A stretch of DNA of 20,115 nt, taken from positions 1-20,115 of IMG/VR virus record IMGVR_UViG_3300020196_000314; one strand, given 5' to 3'. Origin of the DNA: a virus. Shown here in pieces: positions 14,208-20,115 of the stretch (within the stretch, counting starts at the first letter, position 1; each line of letters starts with the position of its first letter). The translations under genes were made by a program, and so were the position numbers. Below the pieces are notes generated by a model. It had not been told where the DNA came from, did no database searches, and saw only the letters and a list, made by a program, of their open reading frames with translations.

Positions 14208-14948
14208 TTAGGCAGGGTTCCATAGAATTGGTTCTTTTGTATCTGAATTATACTCTCCATCCCGCAATATCCTAACACATTGTGCCATTTTTACACAATA
14301 ATCAAGACTGTAGGGGTTTCCTTGTGCATCTTTAGCTTGCTCGTATGCACCCAAAACAGCGTCGGTCCAGTTGTGTGGTTGAACCGAGTCTAATAACTTC
14401 TGTGCTTTTATTGGACCACACTTCCAGATTCCAGGTATGTTATCAGTAGTATCCCCCGTAAGCCACTGCTTATGAAAGTTATACTCTGCCTGTCTAGCAT
14501 CAACAAGAACTGGTTTATCTTCTTTATCTGGATTCCAATGCCATCCCCGTACAGATCTAAGATCTTTGTCTATGGTTACAGCCACAGCACGATAGCCTGA
14601 TGCCATGATACCCATAACATCATCAGCTTCTAGTTGGGGAATATCTAACTTGTTACCAACTTTGGTAACCAACTCAACGGCTAAGGGTAAAGCTTCGGGA
14701 ACCTTTCGGTTAACATCCCTGTGCCTTTTATACGGATCCCAAATCTTACGCCTAAAGTTATCAGACCTTGCACATGATACTGCTATGTGTACTGTAGTAA
14801 TACCAGGGGGTACCCATGCTTTGACATCATGATCTACTCTGGTTTCAATATCTTCAATACCCTCAGACTCTGCCCAGAAAGCAATCCTGTACGCTAGTAT
14901 ATCGCCGTCTAATACAGCAACCTTAGGCATTGGTTCAAGATTCATCAT
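14208..14948 (-). CDS. 5'-3' exonuclease (T7 gp6-like, FEN family, 246 aa)
   Basis: Metal-dependent 5'-3' exonuclease; in T7 the counterpart removes RNA primers and degrades host DNA. Metal-ligand motifs of the FEN/PIN-like fold are in place: LDGDILAYR (Asp14, Asp16), LEADDVMG (Glu107, Asp109, Asp110), TIDKDLR (Asp127, Asp129) and LTGDTTDNIPG (Asp166, Asp169). After that comes the helix-hairpin-helix-like GIWKCGPIKAQKLL. The start at 14948 (Met-Met) has AAGGA upstream; an ATG at 14993 lacks a ribosome site and would extend the overlap with the acidic 42-aa gene. It lies between kinase and dUTPase, so salvage of host nucleotides is a reasonable joint role. Confidence 0.92.
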   Translation of the reverse strand: MMNLEPMPKVAVLDGDILAYRIAFWAESEGIEDIETRVDHDVKAWVPPGITTVHIAVSCARSDNFRRKIWDPYKRHRDVNRKVPEALPLAVELVTKVGNKLDIPQLEADDVMGIMASGYRAVAVTIDKDLRSVRGWHWNPDKEDKPVLVDARQAEYNFHKQWLTGDTTDNIPGIWKCGPIKAQKLLDSVQPHNWTDAVLGAYEQAKDAQGNPYSLDYCVKMAQCVRILRDGEYNSDTKEPILWNPA

Positions 14949-15063
14949 CGTATTCCATCCTTGTCCTCTTACGTAAGTCCAGCCAATAAGCATGATCTTG
15001 TTCTGGTGTTGTCTCGTTATCGTTTACATCGTCTTCTAAATCTTCATCTTCTGGATCAACCAT
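14935..15063 (-). CDS. Tiny acidic protein (42 aa), function unknown
   Basis: ATG 15063 to TGA 14935. The first half is strongly acidic (MVDPEDEDLEDDVNDNE); the second holds an aromatic-basic helix-like part (AYWLDLRKRTR) and an acidic end. AGGAG lies 7 nt before the ATG, as good as those of neighbouring real genes. It overlaps the exonuclease start by 14 nt. Without it there would be a 170-nt gap in a gapless operon. The segment DEDLED also ends the preceding kinase (EEDDEDLEDIL), with the same 14 nucleotides, which suggests local duplication. A DNA-mimic or protein-binding role is only a guess. Confidence 0.7.
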   Translation of the reverse strand: MVDPEDEDLEDDVNDNETTPEQDHAYWLDLRKRTRMEYDDES

Positions 15064-15092
15064 TAATATTCTCCTGTGATAAATTGTCGGTC

Positions 15093-15110
15093 TTTACACC
15101 CAAGTGTAAA
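15093..15110 (-). repeat. Perfect 7-bp hairpin between kinase and acidic gene
   Basis: TTTACAC and GTGTAAA pair around a 4-nt loop (TTGG on the transcribed strand), 8 nt after the kinase stop. No U-tract follows, so it is not a standard terminator; RNA processing or mRNA protection is possible. Confidence 0.5.
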
Positions 15111-15117
15111 TGTTTTG

Positions 15118-15864
15118 TCACAATATATCTTCTAAATCTTCGTCATCTTCTTCCGCAAGTTTCTTGTGTGCTTTATCTAAAATTTGTTCTAGATCCCCTA
15201 ATGTAAGAGCTATATCATATCTTGTTTTCATACAGCCTAAACAATCACACAAAACTTTATCATCACTTTTCATATAGTTTAACCAATCCTCAAAGTAATT
15301 AGTAGCTTTGGTTTTGAATTCCTTTTCTGTACCTTCGTTAAATAATCTATAGTGAAACATTTCTGTGTAATTCATATTACTAGATTCTATCTTATTAGCC
15401 ATGTCTTCACTTTCATGGTTACGCCAAGGTGCATCATGTTCTGATACAACTCTTTTACCATGAGCTACAAATACTTGTAAGGCACCAATCTTTCTACCAA
15501 AGTTAACTTCATTTAAATATCTACAATCATCAACCAGTACACATTTTTCATGCCACTTTTTTGGGTTGGTTTCTAAGTTTTCAATGTCTTGTATTTTAAT
15601 TTCATTAAGCCGCTCTTCAAATTTATTAACCCAAAAGTCAGGATTGTTCTTACGCATACCTGAACCAAGAACTTGACAAGCTAATCTATATTGTTCGGGA
15701 TTAGCTTCTTTTGTTAGTCCAGTTTTTTCTACCTCTCTTTTTAATACATCAGCAAAAGGAACAATAACTGGAGAGTATCCTTTATTATACAAGTATTCTG
15801 TAAATAATTTAGCAAGGGTTGTTTTACCAACCCGTGCTTTACCGCCAAACATTATAACCATCAT
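15118..15864 (-). CDS. Deoxynucleoside monophosphate kinase-like P-loop protein (248 aa)
   Basis: Starts MMVIMFGGKARVGKTTLAKL: Walker A GKARVGKT at 8-15 after a hydrophobic strand. Later features are PVIVPFADVLKREVEKTG, an LGSGMRKNNPDFWVNKF segment, KCVLVDDCRYLNEVNF (second strand with acidic end), and LQVFVAHGKR. This layout (P-loop, FADxLK, lid-like Arg/Lys residues, VxDDxRY) fits the phage deoxynucleotide monophosphate kinase family, which supplies dNDPs. The C-terminal quarter adds CDCLGC and a very acidic tail (AEEDDEDLEDIL). ATG 15864 has GGAG 8 nt upstream; it overlaps the preceding gene by 26 nt. The longer reading from 15951 would begin with GTG and is overlap noise. Substrate not determinable by eye. 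Confidence 0.83.
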   Translation of the reverse strand: MMVIMFGGKARVGKTTLAKLFTEYLYNKGYSPVIVPFADVLKREVEKTGLTKEANPEQYRLACQVLGSGMRKNNPDFWVNKFEERLNEIKIQDIENLETNPKKWHEKCVLVDDCRYLNEVNFGRKIGALQVFVAHGKRVVSEHDAPWRNHESEDMANKIESSNMNYTEMFHYRLFNEGTEKEFKTKATNYFEDWLNYMKSDDKVLCDCLGCMKTRYDIALTLGDLEQILDKAHKKLAEEDDEDLEDIL

Positions 15865-16315
15865 GCCAATATCTCCATAATTGTTTAGGTGAAAAGAACA
15901 TTGGTACAGAAATATTATGCAAGAACATAAAATCTGAAACAAATGTAGCACATGTTGGGGGAATGCGCTTACTGTGGTGTAGGTTAAACCATCTCAGTAT
16001 CTGGTACTTAATTAAATCCCAGTGTTTAGTTGGTTTGTATGAGCTTACAAAGTCCTGCCATTCAGGATCTAAATTAACTAGCCCAAATGAATAACTGTAA
16101 TAGGGATCAATGCCAAGAAACTTCTTGTTTAGCCCCAACTTTATGATGCGTGGGCTGTACCCATCTACGGTTAGGATAATGTATTTATTGTTACCATATT
16201 CTATTTCCAAATGTACATGGGTATGCCTTGTCATTTGCATAAGAGAAATCCCCAACTTACGCCACCCTTGTAGTTTGTAACTTGAATAGAAACAAGCTTG
16301 TACTTTAGCTTTCAT
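15839..16315 (-). CDS. Unknown protein with His/Cys motifs, possibly permuted papain-fold (158 aa)
   Basis: Two motif blocks stand out: MTRHTHVHLEI at 28-38 and PPTCATFVSDFM at 119-130, separated by a beta-type segment (NNKYIILTVDGYSPRII) and aromatic-rich sequence. In permuted NlpC/P60-like proteins (YiiX/LRAT type) a His in an 'H..l.i' strand comes first and a Cys starting a helix comes later, as here. So His33 or His35 with Cys122 could be a catalytic pair. This is pattern-level inference; a thiol hydrolase, amidase or a non-enzymatic relative are all open. ATG 16315 overlaps the previous stop by 11 nt; a further upstream in-frame start at 16333 would be TTG. No clear Shine-Dalgarno, so coupling is likely. 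Confidence 0.7.
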   Translation of the reverse strand: MKAKVQACFYSSYKLQGWRKLGISLMQMTRHTHVHLEIEYGNNKYIILTVDGYSPRIIKLGLNKKFLGIDPYYSYSFGLVNLDPEWQDFVSSYKPTKHWDLIKYQILRWFNLHHSKRIPPTCATFVSDFMFLHNISVPMFFSPKQLWRYWHDGYNVWR

Positions 16316-16661
16316 AGAATATGCATAAACCAAGATAGACAGCTAAAGAATGTTCTACTCTGGCTCCTTCAGAATTTTCCCAACCATGTAACATAACTAA
16401 TCCATCTGATTTCATAATGGCATCCAAGTCACGCTTCATACAAGACTTAAGATGTTCCTTACTGTCTAATGAAACACTGTTGCCGTCAAAACCAGCTTGT
16501 TCATCCATTTCAGCGGGATTAAAAATTGTACAACCAGGTATTTTCTTAGCCCACTTTTTAGCTGCTGAATGAAAAGCTGGGAAATTATGCAACGCATAAC
16601 CACGCATAGGACCAGCAATATATAAAGTAAGTGGCTTGTTTGTAGTGTAATCTAATAACAT
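16305..16661 (-). CDS. DUF4406 / nucleoside 2-deoxyribosyltransferase-like protein (118 aa)
   Basis: Rossmann-like small protein with LYIAGPMRG (13-21), NFPAF (26-30), IFNPAEMDEQ (46-55), KRDLDAIMKSDGLVMLHGWE (76-95) and NSEGARVEHSLAVYLG (96-111). YIAGPMRG near the N-terminus, D..a...sD.lv.L.GWE, and S.GA..E...A..lG are the signatures of DUF4406, a branch of the nucleoside 2-deoxyribosyltransferase superfamily common in phages. The Glu residues after SEGAR are candidates for the catalytic Glu. A role in nucleotide salvage or modification is inferred from family and neighbours. AAGGAGAT precedes the ATG; it follows the polymerase stop by 8 nt. Confidence 0.88.
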   Translation of the reverse strand: MLLDYTTNKPLTLYIAGPMRGYALHNFPAFHSAAKKWAKKIPGCTIFNPAEMDEQAGFDGNSVSLDSKEHLKSCMKRDLDAIMKSDGLVMLHGWENSEGARVEHSLAVYLGLCIFYES

Positions 16662-16669
16662 ATATCTCC

Positions 16670-18376
16670 TTAATGAGTATCATTCCAATTCAAACCTATA
16701 GTATACTCGGCATCTATAGGAATATTAAGATTAAGTCTGACACCAGCTTTGTTAGCTGAGTCTTTAATTATTTGACCAACATCATCAGCTATATCTTTAG
16801 GTGCAGCATACTGTAGTTCATCATGTATATAAGCCATCTGAAATACTTTGCTACCATACTTGGCATTTAGTTGCTCATCTGCAATAACCATCCATAACTT
16901 TGATACAACAGCCCCCGCACCTTGTAACAGGGTATTTAATGCAGCATGTTCCTTGCGAACAGGAACTGATCTGCCGTCGGGTAAAGTAACACTGTTGGAT
17001 TTTAAGAATTCATACCGAACTTGTTCTTGAACTTTAGTCAATGCAGGGATTTCTTTCTGAAACTTTTTACGAAGATTGTCAGCGTTTGCAGAAGAACATC
17101 CTAGAACTTTAGATAACTTTGTGTTACTAGCACCATATAGATAAGCATATATAAAGGACTTGGCTAAGTTTCTGTCAGCAAGACCAGCTGCTTCTTGGTT
17201 GTGGGAATGTATATCACCATTGATCAGTACTGTAGCGTAGTTACCGTTATCATACTTGGACATATAGTGTGCCAACATTCTCAATTCCAAACCCTTGAGA
17301 TCAGAACCAACCTGAACATATCCATCTATATTTGGAAACCACAGGGAACGAACCCTAGGGTCACTAGAGACTTGGGCTACATTAGGTTGGCTGTGGGTAC
17401 ATCTACCAGTCGCTGCCCCCTGAGGGTTGATGCTACCGTGTATCCTGTGATCACGGGAAGCAAACGCTCTGAGATTCCAGTCTTCAACTTGACCAATAAG
17501 TTTTACAAGATCAAAGTATTTTACCAATGCTTTGGCTTCATCATACTTTAGTTTGCTTAGAACTTCTTCGTCAACTTTAGGATTACCCTTATCTGTAGTT
17601 GGTGCAACCCATCCGTACTTTTCTTCCAACCTCTCAGCAATCTGTACTCTAGAACCTGGGTTGAATACTTCGACCTTGTTCTTAAGTGCCTTACCTGTTT
17701 TCTTTGAGTACCTTACGTGTATCTTATCTGGAAAGATTTCACGCATGTTGTCTTCAATTTCTACTTTTTCTAGAATCAAAGACTCAAGTAGATTGTCACC
17801 CAATGTTAGATTGTAACCAAAACCATTCTCCACTTGTTTGAATAAGACATGAGAAACTTGGTGTTCAAATTTAACTAATGTTTTATTAGTGATGATAAAG
17901 GGTAATTGATACTCATATATCTGTTCACTAAGGAGAACATCATTTAGACAATACCTACCCATGTCATCTGAGTAGTGTGACCAATCTCCATTGTATTCTA
18001 TTTTAGGAAACTTAAGAAACTTACCCCAGTTTTCCAAAGAGTTACCACCAAGCTTGTGATCGTTCCTGTCTGGAAACATTAAGCGAGATACAACTAATGT
18101 ATCTACAACAAGTCTTGGCATCGTTAAACCCAATAAGCGAACTAGCACTGGTAAATCATAACCATAAATGTTATGACCTACAAGTACATCAAACTTACTG
18201 AGATATAAAACTAAATCCTTTAGTTGACTTTCGGTCCACAACCTAGGTTTAGAATCCTTGTAATCCTTTGTTGCTACGCACCATATTTTAGTGCATTCTT
18301 TTTTAGCAATTCCTTTCTTTTCTATATTGACTTCTGATAAAGCATTACCTTCGATATCTAGTATACAAGTTTTCAT
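16670..18376 (-). CDS. Family A DNA polymerase with 3'-5' exonuclease (T7 gp5-like, 568 aa)
   Basis: Replicative polymerase. Exonuclease domain: LDIEG (Asp7, Glu9), GHNIYGYDLP (68-75) and RYCLNDVLLSEQIYEY (Asp146). Polymerase domain: TGRCTHSQPNVAQV around 323-336; motif A VGSDLKGLELRMLAHYM (Asp359); motif B RNLAKSFIYAYLYG (Arg402, Lys406, Tyr410); motif C YIHDELQ (His518, Asp519). It is clearly shorter than T7 gp5 (704 aa), so the thioredoxin-binding loop is probably reduced or absent. Tyr410 corresponds to T7 Tyr526 / E. coli Pol I position 762. The ATG overlaps the helicase stop as ATGA with no ribosome site, hence coupled translation. Confidence 0.96.
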   Translation of the reverse strand: MKTCILDIEGNALSEVNIEKKGIAKKECTKIWCVATKDYKDSKPRLWTESQLKDLVLYLSKFDVLVGHNIYGYDLPVLVRLLGLTMPRLVVDTLVVSRLMFPDRNDHKLGGNSLENWGKFLKFPKIEYNGDWSHYSDDMGRYCLNDVLLSEQIYEYQLPFIITNKTLVKFEHQVSHVLFKQVENGFGYNLTLGDNLLESLILEKVEIEDNMREIFPDKIHVRYSKKTGKALKNKVEVFNPGSRVQIAERLEEKYGWVAPTTDKGNPKVDEEVLSKLKYDEAKALVKYFDLVKLIGQVEDWNLRAFASRDHRIHGSINPQGAATGRCTHSQPNVAQVSSDPRVRSLWFPNIDGYVQVGSDLKGLELRMLAHYMSKYDNGNYATVLINGDIHSHNQEAAGLADRNLAKSFIYAYLYGASNTKLSKVLGCSSANADNLRKKFQKEIPALTKVQEQVRYEFLKSNSVTLPDGRSVPVRKEHAALNTLLQGAGAVVSKLWMVIADEQLNAKYGSKVFQMAYIHDELQYAAPKDIADDVGQIIKDSANKAGVRLNLNIPIDAEYTIGLNWNDTH

Positions 18377-20106
18377 ATATTTGTATTAACTGGTTCAAAT
18401 GCGACCTCTCCATCATCAGCTATAGCAAAGTTAACTTCTTCCAACCGACCAGTTTTGTGGTTGTAGTACAAAGCAGTAGCAATACCAGACCTACCTGTTA
18501 GCCTGTTCTTTAGAACTCTAACTAAGGTAGTATTAGCTGTCCGTTCATCTGGGTTTTGTCTATCTCTTTCAAGACCAACAACTGTGTTTGGTACTGAGGA
18601 TAATGCACCAGATCCGCGAAGATCTTGTAGTGTAACTCTGTGACCTTCTTCATATGCCTTATCTGTTTTCTTTAGTTGTGATACTATATCAATATGAACA
18701 CCTGTTCTAACTGCAATAGATCTCAACTCTTTCATAAGGGTATCTATAATGATACGCTCAGAACCACCACCCTCAACATCTTTATCTCCAACACCCATTA
18801 GACCAGCAGCTGCTGCTGTTATGTGGTCTAGTACAATAACATCTACCTTCAGAGATGTAGCCATAAACTCCATTCTAGCTAATAGATTTGCCATTGCATT
18901 GTTACCTAGGTGGTCATAGATAAACAGATTAGTTTGACACAGTTTGTGTCTGGCTGCTTGGTACTCATCATCACTAAGATCATCAAAGATAGAGACACTG
19001 ATTTTTGATCGTCCCATCTTAACTTGTAAAGCATTCATCATACGTGAAGCTCTAATGGCTCGTACTGGTTTGTTTAACAATAGTGATATAAGATCATCCA
19101 TTGTTTCTTGAGGGGATTCTTCAAGCATAATACAACCAACACTACGACCATCCACAAGATGATTAATAATTAACTCTCTTAGAATAGTTGACTTACCTGA
19201 GCCAGTACCACTAGCCCATAAGGTAATCTCACCACTACGCTGACCAATAAGAAACTCACTTAGTTTGTCATATGGAAATGGATACACCCGAACATCTTCA
19301 ATATTTTGGGTATCATTTGCTATCTTTGATACATGTAAAATTTCATCTGGTGAATATGCTTGGGCTTCCCACAAGGCATTCACAAGAGATTTAGACTGAG
19401 AGTTTATAAGACACTCATTAGCATCCTTGTATGGAAGCTTTGCAATCTTACACTTACCAGCTGGTAGAATATCAGCAACTTCTTTAGCAGCATTTTGTCC
19501 TGCGTCATCCATATCAAAGCACAGAATAACTTCTGCATAGCTGTTAACAAACTCTAGATTTTCTTTGATAGACTTTAGTGCTGATGCAGCACCATTAGGA
19601 ACAGACACAACAGCCCAAGTACCACCTAAGACTTGGTTGACTGTAAGACAATCAATCTCACCTTCGGTAATAATCAACCGTTTGCCACCAGTAGTTTTCC
19701 ATAGATGTTGACCAAACAATTCAACATTCTTAGCTGAACCTTTCCAAGCAAATTGCTTATCAGGTCCACGCAAGTGTTGACCTACCAGTGTTCCATCTTT
19801 GTAATAGTTTGCAATTTGTACCATCTTACCATTGATCTTAGCGACTTGGTAGTTGTACAATCTACACACCTTCTCGTTTATTTGACGATCAGATAACTCT
19901 TGACTAAAGTCAAAAGAACCCTGTATTGGAACAAAGTCTTTTACAACAACTTGTTCTTCTGTTTTCACATATTCTCCTTTGTAATAACCACAACTAAAAC
20001 AATAGACATGATCTGAATAGACAGCCAAGTTATCATTTGAGTTGTCACGACCTTCTTGCTTACACTTAGGGCAAGCTTCTTTTGTAATATACACCGATTC
20101 AGACAT
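18373..20106 (-). CDS. Primase-helicase (T7 gp4-like, 577 aa)
   Basis: Bifunctional replication protein that unwinds DNA ahead of the polymerase and lays RNA primers. Zinc-binding domain: CPKC and CFSC (Cys12, 15, 36, 39). Toprim primase core: ITEGEIDCLT (Glu148) and CFDMDDAGQNAA (Asp198, Asp200). Linker around 250-280, then RecA-like helicase: Walker A SGTGSGKST (299-307), the EESPQ segment (329-333), Walker B VDVIVLDHITA (Asp427), and DLRGSGALSSVPN with the DNA-binding and sensor residues near 495-507. T7 gp4 is 566 aa. AGGAGGT lies just before the ATG at the window edge. It is the first gene here and is followed without a gap by the polymerase. Confidence 0.96.
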   Translation of the reverse strand: MSESVYITKEACPKCKQEGRDNSNDNLAVYSDHVYCFSCGYYKGEYVKTEEQVVVKDFVPIQGSFDFSQELSDRQINEKVCRLYNYQVAKINGKMVQIANYYKDGTLVGQHLRGPDKQFAWKGSAKNVELFGQHLWKTTGGKRLIITEGEIDCLTVNQVLGGTWAVVSVPNGAASALKSIKENLEFVNSYAEVILCFDMDDAGQNAAKEVADILPAGKCKIAKLPYKDANECLINSQSKSLVNALWEAQAYSPDEILHVSKIANDTQNIEDVRVYPFPYDKLSEFLIGQRSGEITLWASGTGSGKSTILRELIINHLVDGRSVGCIMLEESPQETMDDLISLLLNKPVRAIRASRMMNALQVKMGRSKISVSIFDDLSDDEYQAARHKLCQTNLFIYDHLGNNAMANLLARMEFMATSLKVDVIVLDHITAAAAGLMGVGDKDVEGGGSERIIIDTLMKELRSIAVRTGVHIDIVSQLKKTDKAYEEGHRVTLQDLRGSGALSSVPNTVVGLERDRQNPDERTANTTLVRVLKNRLTGRSGIATALYYNHKTGRLEEVNFAIADDGEVAFEPVNTNI

Positions 20107-20108
20107 AT

Positions 20109-20115
20109 ACCTCCT
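20109..20115 (-). promoter_or_regulatory. Shine-Dalgarno AGGAGGT of the primase-helicase
   Basis: AGGAGGT on the minus strand 2 nt before the ATG at 20106; cut by the window edge, so the upstream gene is not visible. Confidence 0.75.

Noticed and set aside
15865-15951. N-terminal extension of the kinase with a hydrophobic, signal-like segment
   Set aside because: It would start at GTG without a ribosome site, lies inside the upstream gene, and the P-loop strand starts naturally at the Met with GGAG upstream.

Overview
The window is about 20 kb of a lytic, T7-like podovirus genome (tailed dsDNA phage). It is AT-rich, tightly packed, and every gene I can support lies on the minus strand, so transcription runs from position 20115 down to 1. 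Junctions are short or overlapping (ATGA and TAATG types), and many genes have strong Shine-Dalgarno sites. No integrase, repressor, tRNA, CRISPR or insertion sequence is visible. No T7-type RNA polymerase gene or obvious T7-type promoter is in the window. Gene content (gp4-like primase-helicase, small family A polymerase, gp6-like exonuclease, dUTPase, B12-dependent ribonucleotide reductase, then a T7-like head and tail module) resembles marine podoviruses of the roseophage SIO1 / Zobellviridae (cobavirus) kind. That placement is inference. The host cannot be fixed from the sequence; a marine bacterium able to make or import vitamin B12 is the most economical guess.

Replication and nucleotide block (20106 to 11782, in order of transcription): primase-helicase; family A DNA polymerase with 3'-5' exonuclease; DUF4406-like nucleotide-metabolism protein; a small protein with spaced His and Cys motifs that may be a permuted papain-fold protein; a deoxynucleoside monophosphate kinase-like P-loop protein; a tiny acidic protein; the 5'-3' exonuclease; dUTPase; and a monomeric class II (adenosylcobalamin) ribonucleotide reductase. 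Together these can degrade host DNA, reduce ribonucleotides, remove dUTP, phosphorylate dNMPs and replicate the phage genome.

Morphogenesis block (11770 to 1): four proteins of unknown function (324, 76, 68 and 113 aa), the portal, a cassette of four very small Lys/Cys-rich proteins (44, 99, 74 and 35 aa), the scaffold, a 183-nt untranslated leader with two inverted repeats, the major capsid protein, a strong intrinsic terminator, tail tubular proteins A and B, and three tandem tail-fibre-like genes with related N-termini. The last of these runs off the window edge. The order portal, scaffold, capsid, terminator, tail A, tail B matches T7 genes 8, 9, 10, Tphi, 11, 12.

The most unusual parts are the four-gene basic Cys-rich cassette between portal and scaffold, the tandem modular fibre genes with matching TAATG junctions, the repeat-type module inserted in tail tubular protein B, and the structured leader and terminator bracketing the capsid gene. 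There is no gene-free stretch longer than 300 bases; the longest is the 183-nt capsid leader.
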